A stretch of 64,000 nucleotides of DNA from Microbacterium testaceum (GCF_029761935.1 NZ_CP121699.1:1054001-1118000); one strand, 5' to 3'. Shown: positions 1 through 9,792, numbered from the stretch's first letter. Numbers and translations are program-made. The notes: a model not told the origin generated them from the letters alone.

Positions 1-392
1 CCCCGAATCACGGTGCGGGCCTCCGCGAGCGACAGGGATCGCGAACGCAACTTTCGCAAGAGCACCGCTTCGGCCCGTTCGCGAGCTTCCGCTCGGTCGG
101 GGGACGACTCGACGCCCTCGTCGCGGTCGCCCACGACGGAGAGCCGTGGACGACTCACCGACGACGGTCGCTCGTCGATGTCGTCGCTCATCGGACCCGT
201 TGCTGCCGCATCGTGGACGGCACCGCGACGGGAAGGGTGTTCGCGATCCGCACGGGGCGGGGATCCGAAGAGGGGGATGACCGGAGCGAGATCGGCCTTT
301 CCGAGAGCGCGGAGCGTGCCGGAACGAGTGGACGCCCCATCGGGAGAGCCCGGGTTCTCCGGCTCGTTTGAGCGTTCGACATCATCGGCCAT
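1..392 (-). CDS. recX: Regulatory protein RecX, N-terminal part (C-terminus outside window)
   Basis: RecX binds RecA filaments and limits RecA activity. The minus-strand frame opens with ATG at 392 and is still open at base 1, so about 130 residues are seen. The first ~95 residues are charged, Pro/Ser-rich and of low complexity. The recognisable RecX start follows, around RAEAVLLRKLRSRSLSLAEA, which is the first helical repeat of the family. It lies 71 nt downstream of the recA stop on the same strand, the usual recA-recX arrangement, so co-transcription from the SOS-controlled recA promoter is likely. The long N-terminal extension is odd; a shorter protein starting at the ATG at 382 or 385, or further inside, is possible. 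Identity is fairly sure, the start is not. Confidence 0.85.
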   Translation of the reverse strand, partial: MADDVERSNEPENPGSPDGASTRSGTLRALGKADLAPVIPLFGSPPRADREHPSRRGAVHDAAATGPMSDDIDERPSSVSRPRLSVVGDRDEGVESSPDRAEARERAEAVLLRKLRSRSLSLAEARTVIR

Positions 393-463
393 GTGGCCGC
401 GGCCCTGATCGTCGCCCGCGTCCGCAGAGGGACGACGATCAGAGCCCCAGGTCTCGTCGATCA

Positions 464-1516
464 TCAGGCCGGGCGACGCGCGGCCAACTCGTCGTCCGCC
501 GCCGGAGCGACCGCGGGCGCACCGCCGATGCCCATCTTGGTCTTGATCTTGGTCTCGATCTCTTCGGCGATGTCGGGGTTCTTGATGAGGAAGTTACGGG
601 CGTTCTCTTTGCCCTGTCCGAGCTGCTCGCCCTCGTAGGTGTACCAGGCGCCCGACTTCTTGACGATGGCGTGCTCGACACCGAAGTCGATGAGGCTCCC
701 CTCGCGCGAGATGCCGACGCCGTAAAGGATGTCGAATTCTGCCTGCTTGAAGGGTGGGGCCATCTTGTTCTTGACGACCTTGACACGCGTGCGGTTGCCG
801 ACGGCTTCGGTGCCGTCCTTCAGCGTCTCGATGCGACGGATGTCGAGGCGCACCGACGCGTAGAACTTGAGCGCCTTTCCGCCGGCCGTGGTCTCGGGGG
901 AACCGAAGAAGACACCGATCTTCTCGCGCAACTGGTTGATGAAGATCGCGGTGGTCTTCGTGGTGTTCAACCCACCGGTCAGCTTTCGCAGAGCTTGCGA
1001 CATGAGGCGGGCCTGGAGTCCGACGTGCGAATCGCCCATCTCGCCCTTGATCTCGGCCTCGGGGACGAGGGCGGCGACCGAGTCGATGACGACGAGGTCG
1101 ATCGCACCGGAGCGGATCAGCATGTCGGCGATCTCGAGGGCCTGCTCGCCGGTGTCGGGCTGAGACACGAGAAGCGCGTCGATGTCAACGCCGAGCTTCT
1201 TCGCGTACTCGGGGTCGAGAGCGTGCTCAGCGTCGATGAACGCCGCGATGCCACCGGCGCGCTGCGCATTGGCGATGGCGTGAAGCGTGAGGGTCGTCTT
1301 TCCGGACGACTCCGGGCCGTAGATCTCGATGATGCGGCCGCGAGGCAGACCGCCGATGCCGAGGGCCACGTCGAGCGCGACGGAGCCGGTGGGGATGGTC
1401 TCGATGGGCGCACGGTCGTCGCTGCCCAGTCGCATGACCGAGCCCTTTCCGAACTGCCGATCGATCTGAGCCAGCGCGGACTCGAGGGCCTTTTCGCGCT
1501 CTGCGGGTGAGGGCAT
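464..1516 (-). CDS. recA: Recombinase RecA
   Basis: DNA-dependent ATPase that forms filaments on single-stranded DNA, carries out strand exchange and triggers LexA self-cleavage. The protein is 350 residues, normal for RecA. Walker A GPESSGKT is at residues 67-74, the Walker B strand [12 protein letters not shown] lies near 140-150, and the signature [14 protein letters not shown] is present. The ATG at 1516 ([20 protein letters not shown]) is preceded by GAAGGAAG; an in-frame upstream ATG at 1570 adds 18 residues unlike the family and was rejected. A perfect LexA-type palindrome lies 200 nt upstream. recX follows downstream and a DUF3046 gene lies upstream, as in other actinobacteria. Confidence 0.98.
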   Translation of the reverse strand: MPSPAEREKALESALAQIDRQFGKGSVMRLGSDDRAPIETIPTGSVALDVALGIGGLPRGRIIEIYGPESSGKTTLTLHAIANAQRAGGIAAFIDAEHALDPEYAKKLGVDIDALLVSQPDTGEQALEIADMLIRSGAIDLVVIDSVAALVPEAEIKGEMGDSHVGLQARLMSQALRKLTGGLNTTKTTAIFINQLREKIGVFFGSPETTAGGKALKFYASVRLDIRRIETLKDGTEAVGNRTRVKVVKNKMAPPFKQAEFDILYGVGISREGSLIDFGVEHAIVKKSGAWYTYEGEQLGQGKENARNFLIKNPDIAEEIETKIKTKMGIGGAPAVAPAADDELAARRPA

Positions 1517-1715
1517 GACGTCTTCCTTCTTCTCGCGTTCCGGTCGCCTATAGGCTGTCGCGCCTCCCACCGACGGTGGTCGTGCCCGACAAGGCGTTCA
1601 GAGTGTCGTTCGACATCTTCCACGTTAGGGAGGGCCTCCGACATTGACGCCGGAGGAGCCCCCGAATGGGGATGAACGAGCAACAAGCCCTGATGTGAAG
1701 GAGCCTACGCCCGAA

Positions 1716-1731
1716 TCGAACGTAGGTTCGA
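1716..1731. promoter_or_regulatory. LexA operator (SOS box) of recA
   Basis: TCGAACGTAGGTTCGA is a perfect palindrome of six-base arms around a 4-nt spacer. It matches the Gram-positive/actinobacterial SOS box GAACN4GTTC and extends it by TC/GA on each side. It sits about 200 nt upstream of the recA ATG and 66 nt from the stop of the DUF3046 gene, so a long recA leader or a second, closer promoter must exist. Confidence 0.85.
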
Positions 1732-1796
1732 TGACACGCCGATCAGAGTGAGGCGACGACCGAAACACTTCGCGCCGACAGCCGAGCGCGCGGAGG

Positions 1797-2021
1797 TCAC
1801 GACCGGCGCGGCTCCAAACGGCCGACACCGTAACGACGGTTCGCCGGGACGTCGGTCTCTTCGCACAGCGCCAGCCACACGTCGCGTGGGTCGACACCCG
1901 CCGCGAGGGCATCGATGCTGGTGCGTCCGCCCACGGCAGACAGCACGAGGTCCGTCAGAAGGGATCCACCGCGCGGCCCGAACTCGTCGTCGACGGCACG
2001 ATCGAACTCGCTACGCCGCAT
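1797..2021 (-). CDS. DUF3046 family small protein
   Basis: A 74-residue protein of unknown function. The sequence begins MRRSEFDRAVDDEFG and contains a run GRTSIDALAAGVDPRDVWLALCEETDVP, which I recognise as the DUF3046 family, found almost only in actinobacteria and typically next to recA. It has no signal peptide, membrane segment or catalytic motif. The gene lies 12 nt after clgR on the same strand, so the two are probably co-transcribed. The recA LexA box starts downstream of it at 1731, which separates this unit from recA. Confidence 0.85.
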   Translation of the reverse strand: MRRSEFDRAVDDEFGPRGGSLLTDLVLSAVGGRTSIDALAAGVDPRDVWLALCEETDVPANRRYGVGRLEPRRS

Positions 2022-2033
2022 GGACCGCGGCGA

Positions 2034-2342
2034 TCAGCGGAGGGAGAGCTCGGGCTCGACAGACGCGACGAGCTCGTCGGGCACGACGTCGGGGAAGGTC
2101 TGCAGGCCCTCGAGGACCGAGAGTCGGTCGCCGACCTCGCGCATGATCGTCGAGATCGGGACGTCGAGGGCTTCGGCGACAGAGGCGAGGATCTCGCTCG
2201 ACGCTTCTTTCTGCCCACGTTCGACCTCGCTGAGGTAGCCGAGGGCGACGCTCGCGCGGCTGGCGACCTGGCGGAGGGTGCGCCCCTTCTGCTGGCGGAG
2301 GTCACGCAGGACTTCGCCGATCTCTTGACGAACCAGGATCAT
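2034..2342 (-). CDS. clgR: XRE-family regulator, ClgR-like
   Basis: A DNA-binding regulator of 102 residues. An XRE/Cro helix-turn-helix covers residues ~7-62, with the recognition part TLRQVASRASVALGYLSEVERGQKEAS; the rest (VGDRLSVLEGLQTF) is a short acidic tail. This form and position, beside recA and pncC-pgsA, match ClgR, which in actinobacteria activates clp protease and other protein-quality genes and is itself degraded by ClpP. The ATG at 2342 follows GTGAGGAGGG; an upstream in-frame ATG at 2414 would add 24 residues without homology. A TAGGGT hexamer at about 2417-2422 on the minus strand is a candidate -10 for a ~65-nt leader. The ClgR assignment is by family and context. Confidence 0.8.
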   Translation of the reverse strand: MILVRQEIGEVLRDLRQQKGRTLRQVASRASVALGYLSEVERGQKEASSEILASVAEALDVPISTIMREVGDRLSVLEGLQTFPDVVPDELVASVEPELSLR

Positions 2343-2513
2343 TTTGGGGCCCTCCTCACTGCTGATTCCGTCGCCGCCCTCTGTGGACGACTGTGAAACA
2401 CCTTCTATGGTCACCCTAATGCCGCGCGCTGTGCACCGGATGGGAATCGATACTCGAAACCGGGATGTGCGATCATTTGTTCCCGTTTCTCGCGACGGCC
2501 TCTGAAGGAGCCA

Positions 2514-3041
2514 TCAAAGCGCCGCCAGCGCCCGTCGGATGGCGAGGTGCGCGGTCTCACGGCGGATGCGTTCGCGGTCACCGGCGATGACGAGAGAGTC
2601 CACGCGCGTTCCGAGCGGAGTGGACACGGCGATGTGCACGGTGCCGACGGGCTGCCCGTCCTGTTCGTCGGGTCCCGCGACTCCCGTGGTGGCGATCCCC
2701 ACATCGGTCGGAACCCCGTCGCGGCCGAGGACATCACGCACTCCACGCGCCATCTGTCGCGCGACGCGGGGGTGCACGGCTCCGTGCGCATCGAGCAGCG
2801 TCTGATCGACGCCGAGCAGTCCGTGCTTGAGATCGGTCGCGTACGCCACCACTCCCCCGCGGACGGCTCGAGAGGCCCCGGGCACGTCGACGAGAGACGA
2901 CACCACCAGCCCGCCGGTCAGGGATTCGGCAACGCCGATCGTCCACCCCAGCTCCCCCAGACGCTCCAGCAGGAGAGCGGCGCTCTCTCGCGGTGTCCGC
3001 ACGAGCGTCTCGTCGAGATCGTCGGGGATGCCGTCGATCAT
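2514..3041 (-). CDS. pncC: Nicotinamide-nucleotide amidohydrolase (CinA C-terminal domain)
   Basis: Probably hydrolyses nicotinamide mononucleotide to nicotinate mononucleotide for NAD recycling. The 175 residues cover only the CinA C-terminal domain; the N-terminal molybdopterin-binding-like domain of full-length CinA is absent, as is common in actinobacteria. Visible motifs are GWTIGVAESLTGGLV with the catalytic Ser region, GGVVAYATDLKHGLLGV, and TTGVAGPDEQDGQPVGTVHIA. The ATG at 3041 overlaps the pgsA stop by 4 nt (ATGA), so translation is coupled to pgsA. The next gene, clgR, starts 171 nt downstream on the same strand. Confidence 0.92.
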   Translation of the reverse strand: MIDGIPDDLDETLVRTPRESAALLLERLGELGWTIGVAESLTGGLVVSSLVDVPGASRAVRGGVVAYATDLKHGLLGVDQTLLDAHGAVHPRVARQMARGVRDVLGRDGVPTDVGIATTGVAGPDEQDGQPVGTVHIAVSTPLGTRVDSLVIAGDRERIRRETAHLAIRRALAAL

Positions 3042-3625
3042 CGGGATCCTCGCGCCTTCTGCGCCGCGCGCACCTCGGTCGCGATGTAGTCGATCCCGGA
3101 GGCGATCGTGAGGACGACGGCGATCGTCATCGTGATCACGCCCGCCCACCAGACGGTGGACTGCCACACCGCGGCGTCGGACAGGGCCGCGAAGGGGATC
3201 AGGGCGATCGACAGGGCGATGGCCTGGAACACGGTTTTGAGCTTGCCCATCCAGGCGGCGGCGAGCACGTGGTCGCTGACCACGAGGAAGCGGTAGACGG
3301 TGATCCCGATCTCGCGCACGAGGACGACGATCGTGACCCACCACGGAAGCTCACCGAGGATCGACAGGCCGACGAACGCGAGTCCGGTCAGGGCCTTGTC
3401 GGCGATGGGATCCAGCAGCTTTCCCAGATCGCTGACGATCTCGTATTTGCGGGCGATGTACCCGTCGACGCCGTCGGTGGCGATCGCCACGATGAAGAGA
3501 ACGGCGGCAGCCCAGCGCAGGCTGCCGTCCGCACCCGCATCCGCGAGGAGAAGCCAGAGGAAGATCGGCGCGCAGACGATGCGCGCGATGGTGATCGCGT
3601 TGGGCAGCTGCGGGTGAACGGCCAT
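3038..3625 (-). CDS. pgsA: CDP-diacylglycerol--glycerol-3-phosphate 3-phosphatidyltransferase
   Basis: An integral membrane enzyme of phospholipid synthesis that makes phosphatidylglycerophosphate from CDP-diacylglycerol and glycerol-3-phosphate. The CDP-alcohol phosphotransferase motif DGxDGxxAR(x8)GxxxDxxxD is complete: D51, G52, D54, G55, A58, R59, G68, D72, D76. Length is 195 residues with about six hydrophobic segments, usual for the family. The ATG at 3625 shares one base with the ftsK stop and the stop overlaps pncC, so ftsK-pgsA-pncC form a coupled operon. A related phosphatidylinositol-phosphate synthase also carries the motif; the ftsK-pgsA-pncC context favours PgsA. Confidence 0.93.
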   Translation of the reverse strand: MAVHPQLPNAITIARIVCAPIFLWLLLADAGADGSLRWAAAVLFIVAIATDGVDGYIARKYEIVSDLGKLLDPIADKALTGLAFVGLSILGELPWWVTIVVLVREIGITVYRFLVVSDHVLAAAWMGKLKTVFQAIALSIALIPFAALSDAAVWQSTVWWAGVITMTIAVVLTIASGIDYIATEVRAAQKARGSR

Positions 3626-6354
3626 CAGTCGCGACCCGTCAGCTGCCAGGCGTCTTCGGAGCCCTCGTCGTCGTCGGCGTTCACGACCGGGAGGCCCTCG
3701 AACTGCGCCTCGATCGGGTCGGCGCCGTAGCGGTCGTCGGCGTCGGGCGTAGGGGCCGGCGGTGCATCGTCGCCACGGAGTCGAGCGAGCACCGCGGGGA
3801 GCTGCTCGTTGGTCACCATGACGTCGCGTGCCTTCGATCCCTCGGACGGTCCGACGATCTCTCGGGACTCCAGAAGGTCCATGAGGCGACCGGCCTTGGC
3901 GAAGCCGACGCGAAGCTTGCGCTGCAGCATCGACGTCGAACCGAACTGGGTCGACACGACGAGCTCGGCGGCGGCGAGGAGCAACTCGAGGTCGTCACCG
4001 ATGTCGGCGTCGATCTCTTTCTTCTCGGCGGCGGCCTGCACGTCGGATCGGTACTCGGGACGCGCCTGCTGGGTGACGTGCGCGACGACCTTCTCGATCT
4101 CTTGCTCGCTCACCCACGCGCCCTGGACACGCAGGGCCTTCGACGCCCCCATCGGCAGGAAGAGCCCGTCGCCCTGCCCGATCAGTCGATCGGCGCCGGG
4201 CTGATCGAGGATGACGCGCGAGTCGGTGACGCTCGTCACCGCGAAGGCCAGGCGCGAAGGCACGTTGGCCTTGATGAGGCCCGTTACGACGTCGACCGAG
4301 GGGCGCTGCGTGGCCAGCACCAGGTGGATGCCGCTCGCGCGGGCGAGCTGCGTGATGCGCACGATCGAGTCCTCGACGTCGCGCGGGGCGACCATCATGA
4401 GGTCGGCGAGCTCGTCGACGACCACCAGGAGGTAGGGGTACGGCTTGAGCACCCGCTCACTGCCCGCCGGCAGCTTGATCTCGCCCGCCACGACTGCCTT
4501 GTTGAAGTCGTCGATGTGGCGGAAACCGAACGACGCGAGGTCGTCGTATCGCATGTCCATCTCTTTCACGACCCACTGCAGCGCCTCGGCGGCCTTCTTG
4601 GGGTTCGTGATGATGGGAGTGATGAGGTGCGGCACGCCCGCGTAGGACGTCAGCTCGACGCGCTTGGGGTCGATGAGCACCATGCGCACGTCGGACGGCT
4701 TGGCTCGCATGAGCAGGCTCGTGATCATCGAGTTCACGAAGCTCGACTTACCCGAACCCGTGGAACCGGCCACGAGAAGGTGGGGCATCTTCGCGAGGTT
4801 GGCCACGACGAATCCGCCGCCGACGTCTTTGCCGACGCCGATGGTCATCGGGTGCGTGGAGGTGGTCGCGGCGTCCGAGCGGAGGATGTCGCCGAGGGTC
4901 ACGATCTCGCGGTCGGCGTTGGGGATCTCGACACCGATCGCGCTCTTGCCCGGGATGGGCGCGAGGATGCGGACCTCGTTCGAGGCGACGGCGTAGGCGA
5001 TGTTGTTGGTCAGGGCGGTGATGCGCTCGACCTTGACGCCCGGGCCCACCTCGATCTCGTACTGCGTGACCGTCGGACCGCGCGAGAACCCGGTCACGCG
5101 CGCGTCGACCTTGAACTGCTCCATGACGCTCTCGATGGCCTTGACCACGGCGTCGTTCGCGGCGGAACGTGCCTTGGGCGGCGTTCCGGCGGCGAGGGCG
5201 GTCACCGCGGGAAGACGATAGTTCGCCGCGGGAGGCGCACCGGCGTGGTCGCCGCCGAGACCCGAGATCCCGGGGAGGTCGTCGTCGACGGCGTCCTCGA
5301 GGGGCGAGTCGTCGTGCAGGCCACGGCCCGCCGCGGCACCGGCGAGAGCCGTGGCGTCGAACACCTCGGTCAGGGCGTCGGGTGCGGGAGGCAGCGGCGG
5401 CGGGGTCGGGCGCGTCGTGGGCTCGGGCGCGACGACGGCGGACTCGAAGCCGCCCTGAGGCGTTCCGGGCGACAGCAGTTCTGTGAGATCGTTCGATCCG
5501 AGCGATCCGTCGGTCTCCTCTTCGCGACCCGTCTTGTTTCGACGCCACCACGGCAACGACTTCTCGGCCGGTTCGTCGTCGGAGTCGTCGGCGGGCGTCA
5601 CCTGCGTCGCGGCCGTGTCGTCGCGGTCCGCGCGCTCGGCCCCGAACATCCACGCGTAGAGGTCTCCGAGGCGGCGACCGATGCGGTTCGGCGGGGTCTT
5701 GGTGAGGATGAGGATGCTCAGCGCCGCGAGCACGGAGAGGGCGATGTACGCCCCGATGTTCGTGAGGACCAGGGCGAGGGGCTCGCCGATGATCCAGCCG
5801 GCGAGACCGCCGGCGGGACTGAGCGCCGGCAGACCGCCAACGTTGGGCGCAGGACGATCGCCCGCGACGTGACAGAAACCCGCCACCGTCACGATGAACA
5901 ACGCGAAACCGATGCCCACACGCCCGTTGTCGTGCACGGAGGCCGGATGCCGGAAAAGCCACCCCGCGAGAAGCAGCAGAAGCACCGGGAGGACGAAGGC
6001 CACCCGGCCCACCAGTCCGCCGAAGCTGTATGCGCTGATCAGCGCAGCGGCATCCGTTCCGATGAAGAACCACTCGACCACCGCGCCGAGAGCGGCGAGC
6101 ACCACGAGGAAGAACGGGAAGCCGTCGCGGCGCTGGTCGCGCTCGAGGTTCTCGGGACCGAAAGCGCGGAACATGCCGCCCACACCGTGGGCCACGGCCA
6201 TCCACGCGCGGACGGCCGCGGCGGGCTTGTCGGGCTCGTCGACGTAGCGCTTGGGCGCGGGGGCGGCGCGCTTCGACGCGGGCGCCGCGGCCTTCGCGCG
6301 CGACGACCTCTTGGCGGGAGCGCGGCCGCCGGACGGTGACGAGGTACGAGGCAT
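3625..6354 (-). CDS. ftsK: DNA translocase FtsK/SpoIIIE
   Basis: A septal DNA pump that moves chromosome ends out of the closing septum and helps resolve dimers. The 909-residue protein has a basic Ala/Lys-rich N-terminus (1-45), four or five membrane segments (~78-100, 105-133, 146-163, 178-220), a Pro/acidic linker (~240-400), the motor with Walker [10 protein letters not shown] at 530-538 and Walker [11 protein letters not shown] at 642-651, and a C-terminal winged-helix gamma domain (~790-865) that reads polar DNA motifs. The ATG at 6354 has GGAGG just upstream; upstream in-frame codons are unrelated sequence. The stop overlaps the pgsA ATG. A tail of ~50 acidic residues follows the gamma domain. 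Confidence 0.97.
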   Translation of the reverse strand: MPRTSSPSGGRAPAKRSSRAKAAAPASKRAAPAPKRYVDEPDKPAAAVRAWMAVAHGVGGMFRAFGPENLERDQRRDGFPFFLVVLAALGAVVEWFFIGTDAAALISAYSFGGLVGRVAFVLPVLLLLLAGWLFRHPASVHDNGRVGIGFALFIVTVAGFCHVAGDRPAPNVGGLPALSPAGGLAGWIIGEPLALVLTNIGAYIALSVLAALSILILTKTPPNRIGRRLGDLYAWMFGAERADRDDTAATQVTPADDSDDEPAEKSLPWWRRNKTGREEETDGSLGSNDLTELLSPGTPQGGFESAVVAPEPTTRPTPPPLPPAPDALTEVFDATALAGAAAGRGLHDDSPLEDAVDDDLPGISGLGGDHAGAPPAANYRLPAVTALAAGTPPKARSAANDAVVKAIESVMEQFKVDARVTGFSRGPTVTQYEIEVGPGVKVERITALTNNIAYAVASNEVRILAPIPGKSAIGVEIPNADREIVTLGDILRSDAATTSTHPMTIGVGKDVGGGFVVANLAKMPHLLVAGSTGSGKSSFVNSMITSLLMRAKPSDVRMVLIDPKRVELTSYAGVPHLITPIITNPKKAAEALQWVVKEMDMRYDDLASFGFRHIDDFNKAVVAGEIKLPAGSERVLKPYPYLLVVVDELADLMMVAPRDVEDSIVRITQLARASGIHLVLATQRPSVDVVTGLIKANVPSRLAFAVTSVTDSRVILDQPGADRLIGQGDGLFLPMGASKALRVQGAWVSEQEIEKVVAHVTQQARPEYRSDVQAAAEKKEIDADIGDDLELLLAAAELVVSTQFGSTSMLQRKLRVGFAKAGRLMDLLESREIVGPSEGSKARDVMVTNEQLPAVLARLRGDDAPPAPTPDADDRYGADPIEAQFEGLPVVNADDDEGSEDAWQLTGRD

Positions 6355-6404
6355 TCCTCCACGGTAGGCCGCAGCTCCGACATTCGGGCGTACCGACGCG
6401 GACT

Positions 6405-6896
6405 TCAGGCCAGGCGCTTGACCATGACGTCGCGGCCCATCCCCTTGCGGACGACGGCGAAACCCTCCGACCGGTAGAGCGACACCGCGTAGTTGTCGCG
6501 CTCGACGCTCAGACTGATCCGCGCGTACCCCTGGCCCCGCGCGTGGTCGGCGAGGCGCTGCAGCAGAGCTCGACCGGTGCCGTGCGCGCGCCAGAGCGGA
6601 CGCACGCCGATAATCAGCTCCGGTACCCCCGTCCCGATCCACCCGAACCCGGGCTCGTCGCGTGGGAGCATCCGGTACCAGGCCGCCCCCACGGGCTCGC
6701 CGGTCGGCGACTCCGCGACGAAGCCCGCGTCGCCGGGACGCATCCACCCCGCGATGTAACGGCGGTGCTCGGGACTGCTGACGATCTCGTGCCGAGGGCG
6801 AGAGACGCCGGCTCGCCACGTGGCGGCCTCGACCGTCATGTCGGCGAGGAAGGCGCCGTCCGAGGGGAGCGCCGCGCGGATCGGGAGACCGGGCAT
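6405..6896 (-). CDS. GNAT family N-acetyltransferase
   Basis: A 163-residue acetyl-CoA-dependent acyltransferase of unknown substrate. The acetyl-CoA-binding motif A reads [26 protein letters not shown] (R-x-x-G-x-G/A pattern, ~98-123), followed by the motif B segment [23 protein letters not shown] near 127-150. There is no signal peptide. The gene stands alone between ftsK and rnj and has no Shine-Dalgarno; TATCAT lies exactly 6 nt before the ATG, so it is probably translated from a leaderless mRNA. The stop lies 50 nt before the ftsK ATG, so read-through into ftsK is possible. Confidence 0.88.
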   Translation of the reverse strand: MPGLPIRAALPSDGAFLADMTVEAATWRAGVSRPRHEIVSSPEHRRYIAGWMRPGDAGFVAESPTGEPVGAAWYRMLPRDEPGFGWIGTGVPELIIGVRPLWRAHGTGRALLQRLADHARGQGYARISLSVERDNYAVSLYRSEGFAVVRKGMGRDVMVKRLA

Positions 6897-6902
6897 GCCC
6901 GC

Positions 6903-6908
6903 ATGATA
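6903..6908 (-). promoter_or_regulatory. -10 hexamer TATCAT of the GNAT gene (leaderless)
   Basis: TATCAT-N6-ATG places the expected transcription start at the A of the start codon. Confidence 0.6.
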
Positions 6909-6941
6909 GCGAGCGTCCGGCGCGCGCGGGGAGGGTACGAC

Positions 6942-6971
6942 GAAGCGCCGCGGGCGAACCCGCGGCGCTTC
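6942..6971 (-). terminator. Terminator hairpin after rnj
   Basis: A 13-bp perfect stem (GAAGCGCCGCGGG and its complement) closes on a CGAA tetraloop, 8 nt beyond the rnj stop. There is no clear U-run after it. Confidence 0.75.
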
Positions 6972-6978
6972 ACGAGGG

Positions 6979-8655
6979 TCAGGCCTCGATGACCATCGGC
7001 ACGATCATGGGCCGACGACGCAGCGACTGATTGACCCAGCGGCCGATCGTGCGGCGCACGACCTGCGACAGGGCGTGGTTGTCGCGGACGCCCGACTTCG
7101 CCGCCTCGGCCAGCGCCGCGGCGATCTTCGGCTTGACGCTGTCGAACACCTTGTCGTCCTCGGCGACACCGCGCGCGTGGATGTCGGGGCCCGACACGAT
7201 CTTGCCGGTCGCCGAATCGACGACGACGATGACCGAGATGAAGCCCTCTTCGCCGAGGATGCGGCGGTCCTTGAGGTCGGCATCCGTGATCTCGCCCACC
7301 GACGAACCGTCGACGTAGACGAAGCCGATGTCGACCTGACCGACGACCTTCGCGACGCCGTCGCGCAGGTCGACGACCGTGCCGTTCTCGCCGAGGATCG
7401 TGTTCTCTTCGGGGATGCCGGTCTCGCGCGCGAGCTTGGCGTTGGCCATGAGGTGGCGGTACTCGCCGTGCACGGGGAGGACGTTTCTCGGCTTGAGGAT
7501 GTTGTAGCAGTACAGCAGCTCGCCGGCGGCGGCGTGACCCGAGACGTGCACCTTCGCGTTGCCCTTGTGGACGACGGTGGCGCCGAGCTTGGTGAGTCCG
7601 TCGATCACGCGGTAGATCGCGTTCTCGTTCCCGGGGATCTGGCTGGACGCCAGGATGATCGTGTCGCCCTCGCCCGGTTCGATCGCGTGGTCGAGGTTGG
7701 CCATGCGGCTGAGCACCGCCATCGGCTCGCCCTGCGAACCGGTCGACATGTAAACGATCTGGTCGTCGGGCAGCTCGCGCGCCTTCTTGTAGTCGATCAG
7801 CACGCCGTCGGGCACGTTGAGGTAGCCGAGGTCGGCGGCAATGCCCATGTTGCGCACCATGCTGCGCCCGAGGAGCGCCACGCGGCGGCCGTTCGCGTGA
7901 GCGGCGTCGAGCACCTGCTGCACGCGGTGCACGTGGCTCGAGAAGCTCGCGACCACCACGCGACGCGGGGCCTTGGCGATCACCTGATCGAGCACGGGGC
8001 CGATGGCCCGCTCGGTGGGGGTGAAACCGGGGACGTCGGCGTTGGTCGAGTCGACGAGGAACAGGTCGACTCCTTCTTCGCCGAGGCGGGCGAAAGCGCG
8101 GAGATCGGTGATGCGGCCGTCCAGCGGCAGCTGGTCCATCTTGAAGTCGCCGGTGGCGAGCACCAGCCCCGCGGGAGTGCGGATCGCGACGGCGAGCGCG
8201 TCGGGGATGGAGTGGTTGACCGCCACGAACTCGAGGTCGAAGGGACCGACCTTCTCGAGCTGGCCCTCCTTCACCGTCAGCGTGTACGGGCGGATGCGGT
8301 GCTCTTTGAGCTTCGCCTCGATGAGGGCGAGCGTGAGGCCCGAGCCGATGAGGGGGATGTCGCTCTTGAGCTTGAGCAGGTAGGGCACCGCTCCGATGTG
8401 GTCTTCGTGACCGTGCGTGAGCACGACGCCGACGATGTCGTCGAGGCGGTGCTTGATGGGCTCGAAGTCCGGCAGGATCAGGTCGACGCCCGGCTGGTGC
8501 TCCTCGGGGAACAGCACGCCGCAGTCGACGACGAGCAACTTGCCCTCGTACTCGAAGACGGTCATGTTGCGACCGACTTCGCCCAGACCGCCGAGCGGGA
8601 TGACGCGGAGAGTGCCCGCGGCGAGCGCGGGCGGGTCGAACGGGGTAGCGGGCAT
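6979..8655 (-). CDS. rnj: Ribonuclease J
   Basis: A metallo-beta-lactamase/beta-CASP nuclease with 5'-3' exonuclease and endonuclease activity in mRNA decay and rRNA maturation. The 558 residues are typical. The metal site THGHEDHIG carries H81, H83, D85 and H86, followed by ATGDFKMD and the beta-CASP motifs GRSMVRNMGIA and SSQIPGNENAIYR; HVSGHA lies in the C-terminal half. The ATG at 8655 (MPATPFDPPALAAG) follows GAGGAGG; an upstream in-frame ATG at 8766 adds 37 unrelated residues. It lies 76 nt after dapA on the same strand, the actinobacterial dapA-rnj order, so the two are probably one transcript. Confidence 0.96.
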   Translation of the reverse strand: MPATPFDPPALAAGTLRVIPLGGLGEVGRNMTVFEYEGKLLVVDCGVLFPEEHQPGVDLILPDFEPIKHRLDDIVGVVLTHGHEDHIGAVPYLLKLKSDIPLIGSGLTLALIEAKLKEHRIRPYTLTVKEGQLEKVGPFDLEFVAVNHSIPDALAVAIRTPAGLVLATGDFKMDQLPLDGRITDLRAFARLGEEGVDLFLVDSTNADVPGFTPTERAIGPVLDQVIAKAPRRVVVASFSSHVHRVQQVLDAAHANGRRVALLGRSMVRNMGIAADLGYLNVPDGVLIDYKKARELPDDQIVYMSTGSQGEPMAVLSRMANLDHAIEPGEGDTIILASSQIPGNENAIYRVIDGLTKLGATVVHKGNAKVHVSGHAAAGELLYCYNILKPRNVLPVHGEYRHLMANAKLARETGIPEENTILGENGTVVDLRDGVAKVVGQVDIGFVYVDGSSVGEITDADLKDRRILGEEGFISVIVVVDSATGKIVSGPDIHARGVAEDDKVFDSVKPKIAAALAEAAKSGVRDNHALSQVVRRTIGRWVNQSLRRRPMIVPMVIEA

Positions 8656-8731
8656 ATGAGCCTCCTCGGATGCCGCCTCGCGGCATCCCTCTGTATGGCG
8701 TCCCTGGCCGCGGTTCGGCGGACGCCGATGC

Positions 8732-9709
8732 TTATCTCGTGGTGCCGTGCACCTTCGGCAGGGCACCGCCGGCGGCCGCGTTGCGGTCGGGGCGGAAGTT
8801 GGAGAAGTCGGCGCCGGCCACGTTCTTCACGAGGGCCAGCTCGTCTTCGATGACGGCGGCTTCCCACTCCTCCGGCCCCACCAGGGGCAGGCGAACGCGG
8901 GGGCTGCCGATGCGGCCGAGGCCATGCAGGATGTACTTCGCGGCGACCGTGCCGGGCACGTGGGTCATCACGGCGCGGACGAGCGGTTCGAGGCCCTTGT
9001 GCGCGGCGGTGGCCGAGGCCAGGTCGCCGGAGTTCACGGCATCCACGATCGTGCGGTAGGGCGCGGCGGCGATGTTGGCGGTCACCCCGATGAGGCCGGA
9101 AGCCCCGATCGACAGGTGCGGGAGCACGTTGGCGTCGTCGCCCGAGAAGTACATGAGGTCGGTCTGGTTCAGCACGCGGCTGACCTCGCTGAAGTCGCCC
9201 TTGGCGTCTTTGATCGCGAGGATGTTGGGGTGCTTGGCCAGACGCAGGATGGTCTCGTACTTGATCGGCACGCCCGTGCGGCCGGGGATGTCGTAGAGGA
9301 TGACCGGCAGGTCGGTCGCGTCGGCGACCAGGCGGAAATGCGTCAGGATGCCGGCCTGCGTCGGCTTGTTGTAGTACGGCGTGACGATCATGATGCCGTC
9401 GGCGCCGGCCTTCTCGCTGGCCTTGTAGAGCTCGATCGCGTGCGCGGTCTCGTTCGAGCCACCGCCCGTGATGATTTTCGCGCGACCGGCGGACACGCTC
9501 TTGCCGACCTCGACGAGACGCAGCTTCTCGGGGTCGGTGAGGGTCGAGGTCTCACCGGTGGTGCCGGTGACGACGATGCCGTCCGCTCCGGCGGTGATGA
9601 CGTCGTCGATGTGCTTCTCGGTGGCGGGCCAATCGACTTCGCCGTCGGCGGTCATCGGGGTGATGAGCGCGACGAGCACCTGACCGAAGGGATTGCCGGA
9701 GTGCGTCAT
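8732..9709 (-). CDS. dapA: 4-hydroxy-tetrahydrodipicolinate synthase
   Basis: Condenses pyruvate with aspartate semialdehyde, the first step committed to lysine and diaminopimelate. The protein is 325 residues. The substrate loop VVTGTTGE (T50, T51) is present, and the Schiff-base lysine lies in ILAIKDAKGD (K167) with the proton-relay tyrosine in VILYD (Y139). The ATG at 9709 has no Shine-Dalgarno but has TATCCT 6 nt upstream, so the mRNA is probably leaderless. It is divergent from the Nudix gene. dapB, the next enzyme, lies 6 kb away on the same strand in a different operon. Confidence 0.96.
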   Translation of the reverse strand: MTHSGNPFGQVLVALITPMTADGEVDWPATEKHIDDVITAGADGIVVTGTTGETSTLTDPEKLRLVEVGKSVSAGRAKIITGGGSNETAHAIELYKASEKAGADGIMIVTPYYNKPTQAGILTHFRLVADATDLPVILYDIPGRTGVPIKYETILRLAKHPNILAIKDAKGDFSEVSRVLNQTDLMYFSGDDANVLPHLSIGASGLIGVTANIAAAPYRTIVDAVNSGDLASATAAHKGLEPLVRAVMTHVPGTVAAKYILHGLGRIGSPRVRLPLVGPEEWEAAVIEDELALVKNVAGADFSNFRPDRNAAAGGALPKVHGTTR

Positions 9710-9715
9710 GTGCCC

Positions 9716-9721
9716 AGGATA
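9716..9721 (-). promoter_or_regulatory. -10 hexamer TATCCT of dapA (leaderless)
   Basis: TATCCT-N6-ATG. It is divergent from the Nudix promoter 72 nt away. Confidence 0.6.
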
Positions 9722-9792
9722 TCGGTTCGCGGCGTGCCGCCCGCGGCGTCGTCCACAGCCCCGGTGAACATCGCGTGACATGGCCCGCGTCC

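Noticed and set aside
4078..6339. Long open frame (about 750 codons) on the plus strand opposite ftsK
   Set aside because: It is the antisense of ftsK in a GC-rich genome. Its product is Arg/Asp/Val-rich with no domain, and ftsK has complete motifs.
7075..8853. Plus-strand open frame of about 590 codons opposite rnj
   Set aside because: Antisense shadow of RNase J with biased composition and no recognisable motif.
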